A stretch of 64,000 nucleotides of DNA from Alcanivorax sp. DP30 (GCF_009882945.1 NZ_WTUY01000005.1:1-64000); one strand, 5' to 3'; counted from the stretch's first letter, positions 54,699 through 63,805 are shown. The notes: generated by a model from the letters alone, not told the origin. Translations and numbers: made by a program.

Positions 54699-55880
54699 AT
54701 GAAACGTAGAGTGAATGTGATCGGTGTCGGGATGACCAAGTTTGCCAAGCCCGGTGCCAGCGATGATTACCATGTGATGGCAAAAGCGGCTGGCCTCGCC
54801 GCAATGAAGGATGCCGGCATCCAGTACAGCGATGTTGAGCAGGCGTTCTGTGGTTATGTCTACGGCGATTCCACCTGTGGTCAGCGTGCCGTGTATGAAC
54901 TGGGCTTGACCGGCATTCCCGTGGTCAATGTGAACAACAATTGTTCCACCGGTTCGTCGGCCCTGTTCCTGGCGCGCCAGGCCATCGAAGGCGGTTTGGC
55001 TGAATGTGTCATCGCCCTGGGTTTTGAAAAAATGGAGCGCGGCGCGCTTGGTGCTAAGTTCAATGATCGCGAGAACCCCATGAGCCAGCATGCGCAGGTG
55101 ATGATGGATACGCAGGGCTTCAATCAGGCGCCGCCGGCGGCACAGATGTTCGGTGGCGCAGGGCGTGAATACCGCTGGAAGTACGGCACCAAACGGGAAA
55201 CCTTCGGCAAGATTGCCGAGAAGGCGCGTCAGCATGCCGCCAACAATCCTTACGCACTGTTCAATCAGGTGCTGTCGCTGGAAGAGATCATGGCGTCAGA
55301 CGAGGTGTTTGATCCGCTCACCCGTTTCCAATGCTGCCCGCCCACCTGTGGTGCCGGCGCCGCGATTCTGTGTTCGGACGAGTTCGCCAAGAAGCATGGC
55401 ATTGCTAACCCGGTGTATATCGCCGCCCAGGCGATGACCACGGATTTCGCCAGCAGCTTTGATGAAAAATCCATGATCAAGATGGTCGGTTACGACATGA
55501 CCCGTTCCGCCGCCGACAGCGTGTACGAGCAGGCCGGTATCGGCCCGCAAGACATCAATGTGGTCGAGTTGCACGACTGCTTTACCGCCAATGAGCTGCT
55601 CACCTATGAAGGTCTGGGTCTGTGCCGGGAAGGCGGCGCGGAGAAATTTATCTGGGATGGCGACAACACTTATGGAGGCAAGTTCGTGACCAATCCGTCC
55701 GGTGGCTTGCTGTCCAAGGGGCACCCGCTGGGGGCTACAGGTCTGGCGCAATGTGCCGAACTGGTGTGGCAGTTGCGTGGCCAAGCAGAAAAGCGACAGG
55801 TCGAGGGAGCTCGGGTAGCCTTGCAGCACAACCTTGGTCTGGGGGGGGCCTGTGTAGTGACCCTGTACCGCAACGATTGA
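54699..55880 (+). CDS. SCP-x-type thiolase (acetyl/propionyl-CoA acyltransferase)
   Basis: A 393-residue thiolase of the SCP-x/lipid-transfer type. The nucleophile Cys is in [11 protein letters not shown], the HDCF motif replaces the NEAF of classical thiolases, and the C-terminal GHPLGATG and [10 protein letters not shown] follow. SCP-x enzymes cleave 3-ketoacyl-CoAs with a 2-methyl branch or sterol side chain, releasing propionyl-CoA. The last gene of the operon; GGAG lies upstream. No clear terminator follows before the convergent integrase gene. Confidence 0.92.
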   Translation: MKRRVNVIGVGMTKFAKPGASDDYHVMAKAAGLAAMKDAGIQYSDVEQAFCGYVYGDSTCGQRAVYELGLTGIPVVNVNNNCSTGSSALFLARQAIEGGLAECVIALGFEKMERGALGAKFNDRENPMSQHAQVMMDTQGFNQAPPAAQMFGGAGREYRWKYGTKRETFGKIAEKARQHAANNPYALFNQVLSLEEIMASDEVFDPLTRFQCCPPTCGAGAAILCSDEFAKKHGIANPVYIAAQAMTTDFASSFDEKSMIKMVGYDMTRSAADSVYEQAGIGPQDINVVELHDCFTANELLTYEGLGLCREGGAEKFIWDGDNTYGGKFVTNPSGGLLSKGHPLGATGLAQCAELVWQLRGQAEKRQVEGARVALQHNLGLGGACVVTLYRND

Positions 55881-56138
55881 GCCGTTACATGCAAGGGATG
55901 GGCTGGCTGCGCTTCTGATCGGGATGTTGACCAAATAGGGCGGTATCTTAGACGGGCTAGGACGCTTTTGGATGCCTGGGGACTATGCTCAATGACTTGC
56001 TTTGCAGGCCTGCGTTATGCTGCCGCCCACGAAGGGTTAGGGTTCCATTTTTTTGCGATTTTTCGGCTGAAAGTCTGTGTTGTTACTTGCACCCGGTGAT
56101 TTCGAGCTACGGGTGTTTGGTAAAGATCGGAGTGGCGA

Positions 56139-57494
56139 CTAATCAGATGTGGGTTTTTCCTGGGATGCATAATTGCTAAATAAAGCTGTAAAGCTTTTCT
56201 TGCCATCCTTCTTTAGATTGCCATTCTCTTTTTCAGTCGATTCGCAGCTAAGGCTGTATTGAGTTTCTGGGGTTGTTCCCGCCCGTTCAAATTGTTTCCC
56301 ATCTCGAAGGGCGTCTAGGTAGTTGGCCCACTCCTGCATCATTTTGGTGCGCTGACTCAGGAAGCTGGTTCTATTATAGGCGGTACCATTGGGGTCTTTG
56401 ACGGCATGAGCCAGTTGGTGCTCGATCCACTCAATCCTATAGCCCAGTACTTCGTCCAAGATTGTCCGGGCTGTTGCTCGGAAGCCATGGGGGGTTACGT
56501 CATCGTTGCCGTAGCCCATATCCCGAAGGGCCACTCGGACGCCATTCTCGGATAGACAGCGGCTTGCCCCTCGTTGCGACGGAAAAACGTATTTGCCGCG
56601 TCCGGTAAACAGGTGGATATCCTGTAGTAACGCCATGGCTTGCTGCGGTAGTGGTACTATGTGGGGATGGCGCATTTTCATCTTGTCGGCAGGGATCTCC
56701 CAGCGCTGCTCTTCCCAGTTGATCTCGGACCATTCCATTTGCCGGATTTCGCCTGGGCGCTGGAATAAGATGGGGGTCAGAAGCAGGGCGGTTTTCACCA
56801 CTGGGCCTGCTGTGGACGCTTGCATGTCCCGTAGCAGCTTTCCCAACCGGGAAGGGTCGGTGATGGCGGCGCGGTGTTTTACCTTGGGTGACTTGAGCGC
56901 TCCTCGCAAGCTTGCCGTGGGATCGATTTCGGCTTTTCCCTCAATGATTGCATGGCGGAAGACCTGGCCGCACTTTGTCTTCAGGCGTTGAGCTGTTTCC
57001 AGCTTGCCGGTTGACTCGACTCGGCGGAGGACATCCAGCAGTTCTCGGGGGGATATGTCGGCAATAGGCCTGTGTCCTATATAAGGAAAGGCGAAGGTTT
57101 CCATGAGCCAGCGATTTTTCTTGTCTGTTTCGGGGGCTACCTGCTGGCGCACCAGCCATTCCTGGGCAACAGCCTCGAAACTGTTGGCCTGGGCTTCGGT
57201 GCGAGCCAGTTTCTCCTGGCGGCGAGCTTCGCTAGGGTCAATGTTGTCGGCAAGTTTGAGCCGCGCGTCTTTGTGAGCTTTTCGGGCGGCCTTGAGGGAG
57301 ATTTCGGGATACACCCCAAGTGCCAAGGATTTCTGCTTACCTAGGAAGCGGTACTGATAGCGCCAGTACATTCCTCCATCAGGAGAGATCTGTAAGTAGA
57401 GCCCGCCACCGTCAGCAAGCTTGTAGGTTTTGTCTTTCGGTTTGGCCTTTTTGATCTCAAGGGCCGACAGCTTTTCCATCGCATTCTTGCTCAT
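56139..57494 (-). CDS. P4-type tyrosine integrase
   Basis: A 451-residue site-specific recombinase with the N-terminal DUF4102 arm-binding domain (KLADGGGLYLQISPDGGMYWRY), a central core-binding domain and a catalytic domain with Arg246, His336-x-x-Arg339 (HGFR), His363 and nucleophile Tyr373. Such integrases insert islands in the 3' end of tRNA genes. It starts 183 bases from the tRNA-Leu 3' end and points away from it. The C-terminal 60 residues after the usual end are polar and unlike the family. It looks intact. AGGAA precedes the ATG. Confidence 0.95.
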   Translation of the reverse strand: MSKNAMEKLSALEIKKAKPKDKTYKLADGGGLYLQISPDGGMYWRYQYRFLGKQKSLALGVYPEISLKAARKAHKDARLKLADNIDPSEARRQEKLARTEAQANSFEAVAQEWLVRQQVAPETDKKNRWLMETFAFPYIGHRPIADISPRELLDVLRRVESTGKLETAQRLKTKCGQVFRHAIIEGKAEIDPTASLRGALKSPKVKHRAAITDPSRLGKLLRDMQASTAGPVVKTALLLTPILFQRPGEIRQMEWSEINWEEQRWEIPADKMKMRHPHIVPLPQQAMALLQDIHLFTGRGKYVFPSQRGASRCLSENGVRVALRDMGYGNDDVTPHGFRATARTILDEVLGYRIEWIEHQLAHAVKDPNGTAYNRTSFLSQRTKMMQEWANYLDALRDGKQFERAGTTPETQYSLSCESTEKENGNLKKDGKKSFTALFSNYASQEKPTSD

Positions 57495-57621
57495 TTCCTG
57501 TTCCTTGGGCGTTGTTGGTATCTGAAAGAGGCCAGCAGGGCAGTGCCAACATAAGTACCAACAGAAATGCTGGTATCTGGTTGGATTCCATCGGATGGGA
57601 TTAGAGCGAGTATAAACGAAA

Positions 57622-57652
57622 AAAGCCCTGAACCAGACGGTTACAGGGCTTT
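57622..57652 (-). terminator. Rho-independent terminator after tRNA-Leu
   Basis: AAAGCCCTG (57622-57630) and CAGGGCTTT (57644-57652) pair over 9 bp. Read on the minus strand, the stem is followed by TTTTTTCG. It would end the tRNA-Leu transcript before the integrase gene. Confidence 0.8.
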
Positions 57653-57676
57653 GTCGGACTCCGTAAGAGTCATGTT

Positions 57677-57763
57677 TGGTGCCGAGGAGAGGACTTGAAC
57701 CTCCACGGGGTTGCCCCCACTAGCACCTGAAGCTAGCGTGTCTACCAATTTCACCACCTCGGC
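57677..57763 (-). tRNA. tRNA-Leu (anticodon CAG), CCA encoded
   Basis: On the minus strand the 87-nt sequence has acceptor arms GCCGAGG/CCTCGGC, an anticodon stem CTAGC/GCTAG with loop TTCAGGT (anticodon CAG), a long variable arm GTGGGGGCAACCCCGT typical of class II tRNAs, a GGTTCAAGTCC T-arm and an encoded CCA at 57677-57679. Its 3' end is the likely attachment site of the island. Confidence 0.95.
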
Positions 57764-57861
57764 ATTTTCGTTCTGTCCCTTAAGTGCTTGTCGGTAAAGT
57801 TTTTACCGTTTCACGTAAGGTTCATCGCGAAAGCGCGTGCATTCTAGTATATGATGGCGGG

Positions 57862-60330
57862 ATGTCAAACCCCTTTTCGAAAAAATCTTCAATGCCCCCT
57901 AAAAAAAGTTATCGCGACCCCCATGCCGACCGAGAGGCGGAAAAGTACGAAAACCCGGTGCCCAGCCGTGAGCTGATCCTGGACGTACTCAATGATCAGG
58001 GTAAACCCCTGTCCTTCGACGAGCTCGCGGAGCTGCTGGAGGTGGGCGAGGACGGCGAAGTCGGTCTCGACCGCCGTGTCCGGGCCATGCTGCGTGATGC
58101 GCAGCTGGTGCAGAACCGTAATGGCAAGGTCGGTGTGGTGTCCCGCATGGACCTCATTGCCGGCAGGGTTCAGGGCCACAAGGATGGCTTTGGGTTCCTG
58201 ATTCCGGATGACAAATCCCTCAGTGACCTGTTCCTCGGCCCGCGGCAGATGGAAAAAGTCATGGACGGTGACCGGGTGCTGGTCAGCGATGCCGGGGTTA
58301 ACCGCTTCGGCAAGAAAGAAGCCCGCATCGTGGAAATCACCGAGCGCGTTGCCACGGAAGTGGTGGGGCGCTATTACCGTGAGGCCGGCATCAGCTTTAT
58401 CGAGCCGGAAAATCGCCGTATCACCAAGGAAGTTCTGGTAGAGGACAAGAATGGCATCAAGCCGAATCCCGGCGACCATGTCCGTGCCACCATCACCCAG
58501 TACCCCAGTCGTGACCATCATGTGCTGGTGCGTCTGGAAGAAATCATTGCTACTCCGGATCAGGCAGGCATGGAGATCGAGGTGGCCTTGCGCCGGTTCG
58601 AGATCCCCCATGTCTGGCCGGACGGTGTCGAAGACGAGGCCAACAAGTTTGGCGACAAGGTCCCTCACAAGGCCAAGGCCAACCGCGTGGATCTGCGTGA
58701 CCTGCCGTTGGTGACCATTGATGGCGAGGATGCCCGCGATTTTGATGATGCGGTCTATGTGGAGCGCCGCCCCCGCGGTGGCTGGCGCTTGATCGTCGCC
58801 ATCGCCGATGTGAGCCATTATGTGTATCCTGGTTCTTCCCTGGATCGTGAGGCGGCCAAACGTGGTAATTCGGTGTACTTCCCCAATCGGGTGGTGCCCA
58901 TGCTGCCGGAGGCTCTCTCCAATGGTCTGTGTTCCCTGAATCCCCATGTGGACCGGCTGTGTCTCTACTGTGACATGACCATCTCAGCCAATGGCCGCCT
59001 GTCCGGTTTCGTGTTCCGTGAAGGGGTGATGCGTTCCCGTCACCGCCTTACCTACACAAAGGTGGGGGCCATGATTGAGGAGCCGGAATCTGAACTGGCG
59101 CTGGAAACCGTCGCCAGTCTGGATGACGAATCCCTGGATATGTTGTGGGCCTACCACGAAATGTTCCTGGCGCTGCGAAAGCGCCGGGTAGAGCGTGGTG
59201 CCATCGATTTCGACAGCGAAGAAACCCGCATCCTCTACGACGAGAACCACAAGATCGAAGGCATGGTGCCGGTGGTGCGCAATGTGGCGCATATCATGAT
59301 CGAGGAGGCCATGCTGGCCGCCAATATCTGCGCCGCCAAGTTGCTGGAAAAGGCGAAGATTCCCGCCCTCTACCGCAACCATGAGCCGCCCAAGGAAGAG
59401 CGCCTGAGTAAACTGCAGCAGTTTCTCGGTGGTCTGGGCCTGAGTATCGCCTGGTCCGAAGGGGCGCCGAAGCCGGCGGTATTCCAGCAGCTGCGTGAGC
59501 AAATTCTGGATCGCCCGGACCGCAACGTGATCCAGACCATGATGCTGCGCTCCATGACCCAGGCCAAGTATGAGGCCGAGAACAAGGGGCACTTCGGGCT
59601 TTCCTACAAGGCTTATACGCACTTTACCTCGCCGATCCGGCGCTACCCGGATCTGCTGGTACACCGGGCCATCCGTTTCCTGATTCGTAGCGAAGCCATG
59701 CCTGCCCACGTAGATAATCCGGGCAAGCTGCCGGTCATTCCGCAGGAAAAAATCGTGCCTTATAACCAGGCCGACATGGTGGTCATCGGTGAGCAGTGCT
59801 CCATGACCGAGCGGCGCGCGGATGATGCTACCCGTGATGTGGTCTCCTGGCTCAAATGCCAGTTCATGGAGTCGCGTATCGGGGATGTGTTTGACGGCGT
59901 GATCAGTGGTGTTGCCAACTTCGGCCTGTTTGTTCAACTCAACGAGCTGCATATCGATGGTCTGGTGCATGTGGCGAACCTGGACAGCGACTATTACCAC
60001 TTCGATGAGGTGAATCTGAGCCTCAAGGGGGAAAGTAGTGGTCGCACCTTCAGTCTGGGGGACTCTGTCACCGTGCGGGTGGCAGCGGTGCACACCGAAG
60101 ATCGCAAGATTGACCTGCAACTGGAGTCGTCAACGCCTTCCCGCAAGGGGCGCCCGAAGGGCGGCAGCCGTCGGGGAGGCAAGGCTGGCGGTGGCGCTGG
60201 CGACGGGGCGGCCAAGAAAGGGTCATCCGAGCGAGAAAAGCTGGCCAAGGGCGAGATTCCCAAACCCAAGGCCAAGCGCAAAGGCCCGCCTCGCGGCAAA
60301 AAGGCCGCGCGGCGAACCAAGAAAAGCTAG
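57862..60330 (+). CDS. rnr: Ribonuclease R
   Basis: An RNase II-family 3'-5' exoribonuclease of 822 residues from this start. Order: winged helix (LILDVLNDQGKPLSFDELAEL), two cold-shock OB domains, the RNB catalytic domain with TIDGEDARDFDDAVYVE (metal-binding Asp cluster) and HFTSPIRRYPDLLVHR, an S1 domain and a Lys/Arg/Gly-rich tail. It degrades structured RNA and takes part in rRNA and tmRNA quality control. The frame is open from 57784; the ATG at 57862 (GGCGGG upstream) or 57892 are both possible. It is followed by rlmB, as in many gammaproteobacteria. Confidence 0.95.
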   Translation: MSNPFSKKSSMPPKKSYRDPHADREAEKYENPVPSRELILDVLNDQGKPLSFDELAELLEVGEDGEVGLDRRVRAMLRDAQLVQNRNGKVGVVSRMDLIAGRVQGHKDGFGFLIPDDKSLSDLFLGPRQMEKVMDGDRVLVSDAGVNRFGKKEARIVEITERVATEVVGRYYREAGISFIEPENRRITKEVLVEDKNGIKPNPGDHVRATITQYPSRDHHVLVRLEEIIATPDQAGMEIEVALRRFEIPHVWPDGVEDEANKFGDKVPHKAKANRVDLRDLPLVTIDGEDARDFDDAVYVERRPRGGWRLIVAIADVSHYVYPGSSLDREAAKRGNSVYFPNRVVPMLPEALSNGLCSLNPHVDRLCLYCDMTISANGRLSGFVFREGVMRSRHRLTYTKVGAMIEEPESELALETVASLDDESLDMLWAYHEMFLALRKRRVERGAIDFDSEETRILYDENHKIEGMVPVVRNVAHIMIEEAMLAANICAAKLLEKAKIPALYRNHEPPKEERLSKLQQFLGGLGLSIAWSEGAPKPAVFQQLREQILDRPDRNVIQTMMLRSMTQAKYEAENKGHFGLSYKAYTHFTSPIRRYPDLLVHRAIRFLIRSEAMPAHVDNPGKLPVIPQEKIVPYNQADMVVIGEQCSMTERRADDATRDVVSWLKCQFMESRIGDVFDGVISGVANFGLFVQLNELHIDGLVHVANLDSDYYHFDEVNLSLKGESSGRTFSLGDSVTVRVAAVHTEDRKIDLQLESSTPSRKGRPKGGSRRGGKAGGGAGDGAAKKGSSEREKLAKGEIPKPKAKRKGPPRGKKAARRTKKS

Positions 60331-60471
60331 ACCGCTTTTCTTTTGGCTGCGGCTGGCGTGCAGTTGGGGGGCAGGTTTGAGCGCCTGTTCCCCTGCAGGT
60401 GCTGGCGGCCCCTCCTATCGAATCCCACACCACCCGTTGCGTGGTGCATGTAGCGTGCAGGCGTTCCAACA

Positions 60472-61233
60472 ATGAGCAAAGCCCAAAAACCTCTGATGTA
60501 TTCCGGCTTCCACGCGGTGGAGGCCTTGTTGCGCCATCGGCCGGAAGCGGTGCTGGAATTGTTTGTTCAAGATACCCGGGCAGAGCGGGAAGAGCCGCGT
60601 CTGGCGGCCATGATCCAGGCGGCAACGGATTTTGGCGTGGCCGTTCAGCGGGCTCGCCGCGAGGTGCTGGAAAAGCATGCCGGTCCGCAGCATCAGGGTA
60701 TCGTGGCACGGGCTCGCCCGCGCCGGGCCGCAGATGAAAATGCCCTGCTCAAGTGGCTGGACAGCAAGCCGGCCAACCCGTTTCTGCTGATCCTGGAAAG
60801 CGTGACCGACCCCCATAATCTGGGGGCCTGTTTACGTAGTGCCGATGCGGCGGGTGTCAACGCGGTTATTGTTCCCCGTCGAGGGGCTGCGGGGCTCACG
60901 CCAGTGGCTTGCCGCACCGCCGTTGGCGCGGCGGAGAGCCTGCCTTACTACGAGGTGGGCAACCTGGCGACCCTGCTGGATCAGCTCAAGGAGCGCGGTG
61001 TTCAGGTGGTCGGCACGGCGCTGGAAGAACGCAGTACCTCCCTGTTTGACTACCAGGCGCCAGAGGCGCTGGCTGTGATCATGGGAGCGGAAGGGCCTGG
61101 CCTGAAACGACTTACCAAAGACAAGTGCGACCAGTTGTTGGAGATTCCCATGGCTGGGGAGGTGCAAAGCCTCAACGTGTCCGTGGCCACCGGGGTGGTG
61201 TTGTTTGCGGTGAAAGCGCAGAAGGGAAGTTAA
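60472..61233 (+). CDS. rlmB: 23S rRNA (guanosine-2'-O)-methyltransferase RlmB
   Basis: A 253-residue SpoU/TrmH-type SPOUT methyltransferase. The N-terminal substrate-binding domain (YSGFHAVEALLRHRPEAV) precedes the three SPOUT motifs: DPHNLGACLRSADAAG, VIMGAEGPGL and IPMAGEVQSLNVSVATGV, which form the trefoil knot that binds SAM. It methylates the G2251 ribose of 23S rRNA (E. coli numbering). No strong ribosome binding site is visible. It is 141 bases after rnr. Confidence 0.93.
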   Translation: MSKAQKPLMYSGFHAVEALLRHRPEAVLELFVQDTRAEREEPRLAAMIQAATDFGVAVQRARREVLEKHAGPQHQGIVARARPRRAADENALLKWLDSKPANPFLLILESVTDPHNLGACLRSADAAGVNAVIVPRRGAAGLTPVACRTAVGAAESLPYYEVGNLATLLDQLKERGVQVVGTALEERSTSLFDYQAPEALAVIMGAEGPGLKRLTKDKCDQLLEIPMAGEVQSLNVSVATGVVLFAVKAQKGS

Positions 61234-61293
61234 TAGCAGCGTCCAGATTCCGATTCAGCTTTGCCGGGTTTGTAGAAGGGAATCCTCAGCTTC

Positions 61294-61887
61294 TTATTTC
61301 ATCTGTGAGTGACTCACGAAGCGCTGTATCTCCAGGCTGGGCAGGGGGGGCTCTGCCTGCCGTGCGGTCATATCCCGTTGCAGTTGGGAGGCCTCTTCCA
61401 GAATGGGTTCAAGATTGTTGTCCGGGTTGTTGGTCTTGAGAGGTGGGCGCACCGGCTCAAGGCGCTCTTTTGCCAGTTGTTGTTTGCCGAGTGGCGGCAG
61501 CGGGAAGCTCAGGTGGGTGGTGCGGTCGTAGCGTCGGGGCTCTTTGTAATTGGGTTGCTGATAACCGCGAGCATTCTGAAGTGCAGTATCCAGATCTTCC
61601 GGGCCGGTGACATGATGCCAGTTGCCCGGTTGTTCGGGGGCGGGCGGGAGAATGGCTTCGCCCTTGAGCAGTTTGCGGGTGAGCGTCTTGCGTCGAGACT
61701 TCCAGGCCAGCAGGTCGGTAACGAACTGGTCCTGCTGGCTGTAATTGCGGATCTCCGGGCGGGGGCCCAGTGCGCGTTCAAGCATCACCTGCTGTTCTCC
61801 AGACAGCTCCTGATTGGCAAGGCTGGAGGCGGGAAGCAGTGCCCAGCACAACAGGCCAAGACACAGGATGACGTTGCCCCGGATCAT
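61294..61887 (-). CDS. Secreted protein of unknown function, paralogue of 61891-62592
   Basis: A 197-residue protein with a signal peptide (about residues 1-24, ending SSLANQ). The middle has YDRTTHLSFPLPPLG, matching YDRSTSRSFELPALE of the neighbouring gene, and both are preceded by a similar EDLDTAL/ETLEDAL stretch; the two are therefore probably distant paralogues. The rest is Pro- and Gln-rich. It overlaps nothing, starts 3 bases after its neighbour's stop and is convergent with rlmB. Confidence 0.65.
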   Translation of the reverse strand: MIRGNVILCLGLLCWALLPASSLANQELSGEQQVMLERALGPRPEIRNYSQQDQFVTDLLAWKSRRKTLTRKLLKGEAILPPAPEQPGNWHHVTGPEDLDTALQNARGYQQPNYKEPRRYDRTTHLSFPLPPLGKQQLAKERLEPVRPPLKTNNPDNNLEPILEEASQLQRDMTARQAEPPLPSLEIQRFVSHSQMK

Positions 61888-61890
61888 GAC

Positions 61891-62592
61891 TTACAGCTCC
61901 CCTGCGGCTATCCCCTCAATGCGAACCATGTTGCCGTTCGAGTCAAGGTAGAAGGTCAGGTTGTTGGCGAAATAGATGCTGGTAATCAGTGGCGCATTCT
62001 CTGCCCGGAACGCTGCCTCTGACGCCTCTGACTCCCGGGCGCCGAGGGTGCCGTAGATCATGTCGGATTCCTGATACAGGGCCTCGCCGCCATCATTTAC
62101 CCCGTCCAGTTGCATGCCCACGATAGTCATGGGTAGCACGAGAGGCTTATCGTTGCCGGCGTTGCCCAGCAGGGTACGGATATGCTCGCTGGACAGCAGG
62201 GGGGCCTCCAGAGCCGGTAGCTCGAAGCTGCGTGAGGTGGAGCGGTCATACCAGGTGGGGTGGGTCTGGTAGTCGATGGGGGCAATCCGGTTGGTCCGCG
62301 CCAGAGCGTCCTCCAGGGTTTCAGGCTCGACAATGACGGTGGGGTCAGTGCTGGTGATCCTGGGGGGGCGGTAATCCTCCGGACAGGCGCTTTCATGAGC
62401 AGCCTGCAGGTGGCTGGCCTGCTTGTACTTCATGATCTGGACCAGAAAGTCACTGTAATCCGGGTAGTCTTCCAGATCGGGCTTGTTTGGTACCGACACA
62501 GGGGTTCCGCACGGCGGGAGGGGCTCCTCGGCGTGAAGCGGGGTCAGCAAGCAAAGACTGCACAGGCCGGTGGCCAGGGCTCTCAAGTGCAT
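61891..62592 (-). CDS. Secreted protein of unknown function
   Basis: A 233-residue protein with a signal peptide (cleavage near HAEE, residue 21). It has two Cys in the first third, the YDRSTSRSFELPAL motif shared with the next gene, and a C-terminal segment (YFANNLTFYLDSNGNMVRIEG) that may be a beta-hairpin. No family recognised. First gene of a two-gene unit that is divergent from the rpsF operon. Confidence 0.65.
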   Translation of the reverse strand: MHLRALATGLCSLCLLTPLHAEEPLPPCGTPVSVPNKPDLEDYPDYSDFLVQIMKYKQASHLQAAHESACPEDYRPPRITSTDPTVIVEPETLEDALARTNRIAPIDYQTHPTWYDRSTSRSFELPALEAPLLSSEHIRTLLGNAGNDKPLVLPMTIVGMQLDGVNDGGEALYQESDMIYGTLGARESEASEAAFRAENAPLITSIYFANNLTFYLDSNGNMVRIEGIAAGEL

Positions 62593-62727
62593 GGTCGTAT
62601 CCCAATTGTTGTTGTTTTCCCCTTTTTAATCAGGGGCTTAGGGTAAACGACGCTTTCTGTAAGCGTTTGTAGTGTTTTGTTTCGGTTCAGGATACGACGG
62701 CAGGATGTAATTGGCAATGGATATGCC

Positions 62728-62757
62728 TTGAGCCGGACGGGGTGTATGGGATAGAAT
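62728..62757 (+). promoter_or_regulatory. Possible sigma70 promoter of the rpsF operon
   Basis: TTGAGC (62728-62733) and TAGAAT (62752-62757) with an 18-base spacer, about 130 bases upstream of rpsF. Confidence 0.5.
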
Positions 62758-62851
62758 CGCGCGCTTCCTGCGTCCCGCCTGTGTTTACACGGCGTGGGGC
62801 AGGTCTCCTTGCTTCACCGCGTCGCCAACTGGGCGCCCGGGAAGCTGATCT

Positions 62852-62867
62852 GACACCGTGAGGTGTC
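62852..62867 (+). promoter_or_regulatory. Leader hairpin before rpsF
   Basis: GACACC-GTGA-GGTGTC forms a perfect 6-bp stem 8 bases before the AAGGAG ribosome binding site. Leaders of rpsF operons often carry a structure bound by bS6:bS18; I see an ACACCG in the stem, but cannot show the full motif. Confidence 0.4.
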
Positions 62868-62886
62868 TCAACCGTAAGGAGCTACC

Positions 62887-63228
62887 ATGCGTCATTACGA
62901 AGTTGTGTTCCTGGTCCACCCGGACCAGAGCGAGCAGGTGCCGGCCATGATCGAGCGTTATAGCGCGATCGTGACTGATGGCAAGGGCACCATCCACCGT
63001 CTTGAAGATTGGGGTCGTCGCCAGCTGGCCTACTCCATCAACAAGATTCACAAAGCCCACTATGTGATGTTGAACATCGAATGTGACGGCGAAACCCTGG
63101 CCGAGCTGGAAAATACTTTCCGCTTTAACGATGCCGTAATCCGTCACCTCGTGATTCGTCGCGACAACGCTGTTACTGAGCCGTCGCCCCTGGCGAAGAA
63201 CGAAGAGAAGGAGGGGGCAGCCAGCTAA
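62887..63228 (+). CDS. rpsF: 30S ribosomal protein bS6
   Basis: A 113-residue bS6: [25 protein letters not shown], the [14 protein letters not shown] segment and the [12 protein letters not shown] strand are typical. AAGGAG six bases upstream. First gene of rpsF-priB-rpsR-rplI. The product partners with bS18 on 16S rRNA. Confidence 0.97.
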   Translation: MRHYEVVFLVHPDQSEQVPAMIERYSAIVTDGKGTIHRLEDWGRRQLAYSINKIHKAHYVMLNIECDGETLAELENTFRFNDAVIRHLVIRRDNAVTEPSPLAKNEEKEGAAS

Positions 63229-63230
63229 TT

Positions 63231-63545
63231 TTGGAAAGTAATCACTGTGAGCTCACCGGTGTAATCGCTGCCTTGGAAAAGGTTGCACTGACACCGGCAG
63301 GGGTACCCCGCCAACGGTTGTGGCTCGAGCATCGCTCTCGCCAGCTGGAAGACGGCCACCCCCGCGAAGTCCAGGCCCGCATTGCCGTGATACTGGCAGG
63401 CGGGATGACCCGACAGGCCCAAGGCCTGAAAGAGGGTCAGCGAATCAAAGTCACCGGATGCCTGAGTCGCGCCGGTTACAAGGGAGACGCCCGGGACCGT
63501 TTACAGCTGATTGCCCAAACGCTGGACACCCTCAACCAGGATTAA
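63231..63545 (+). CDS. priB: Primosomal replication protein PriB
   Basis: A 104-residue OB-fold protein of the PriB/SSB family in its usual place between rpsF and rps[33 protein letters not shown] fits the PriB core. It helps reload the replisome through PriA and binds ssDNA. The start appears to be TTG at 63231, two bases after the rpsF stop, with AGGAGGGGG upstream at a long spacing; no ATG lies near the N-terminus in this frame. Confidence 0.9.
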   Translation: MESNHCELTGVIAALEKVALTPAGVPRQRLWLEHRSRQLEDGHPREVQARIAVILAGGMTRQAQGLKEGQRIKVTGCLSRAGYKGDARDRLQLIAQTLDTLNQD

Positions 63546-63559
63546 AGAGGAGATATCCA

Positions 63560-63790
63560 ATGGCCCGTTTTTATCGTCGCCGCAAGTTCTGCCGCTTCAC
63601 CGCGGAAGGTGTTGAGTACATTGATTACAAAGATCTCGACACCCTGAAAGCCTACATCACCGAAACTGGCAAGATCGTGCCCAGCCGTATCACCGGCACC
63701 AAGGCACGCTATCAGCGTCAGCTGGCTTCTGCCATCAAGCAGGCCCGCTTCCTGGCGCTGCTGCCGTACACTGACAGCCACGACAGCTAA
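63560..63790 (+). CDS. rpsR: 30S ribosomal protein bS18
   Basis: A 76-residue bS18: [13 protein letters not shown] start, [23 protein letters not shown], then the [21 protein letters not shown] end. AAGAGGAG precedes the ATG at 63560. The single Cys suggests the non-zinc form. Confidence 0.97.
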   Translation: MARFYRRRKFCRFTAEGVEYIDYKDLDTLKAYITETGKIVPSRITGTKARYQRQLASAIKQARFLALLPYTDSHDS

Positions 63791-63805
63791 GCCGAGGGGA
63801 CTATC

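Larger units (their letters stand above)
1..57676. mobile_element. Genomic island (or nested islands) at tRNA-Leu(CAG), right part
   Basis: A P4-type integrase gene lies immediately beyond the 3' end of a tRNA-Leu gene, the usual arrangement for an island inserted in a tRNA 3' end. Everything left of it is accessory: a broken mobile-element ATPase, an inovirus Gp2-like gene, a SIR2 defence-type gene, a YqaJ/DUF932/RadC-like block, efflux genes and catabolic operons. To the right lies a conserved core block (rnr, rlmB, rpsF operon). I looked for a second copy of the tRNA 3' end further left and found none, so the left boundary is probably outside the window. Parts of the interior could be older chromosomal genes or separate insertions. 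Confidence 0.6.

Noticed and set aside
52867-55235. Long minus-strand frames (296 and 384 codons) opposite the MFE-2-like and thiolase genes
   Set aside because: The plus strand carries clear enzyme motifs in all of this region; the reverse frames have none and no ribosome binding site.
1-57676. Second copy of the tRNA-Leu 3' end as left attachment site
   Set aside because: Short matches to GCCGAGGA occur inside coding regions, but none extends to the T-arm sequence; no convincing att copy was found.
57889-60120. Long minus-strand open frames (352 and 378 codons) opposite rnr
   Set aside because: They are antisense shadows of a GC-rich conserved gene; their products have His/Gln-rich low-complexity composition and no recognisable motif.
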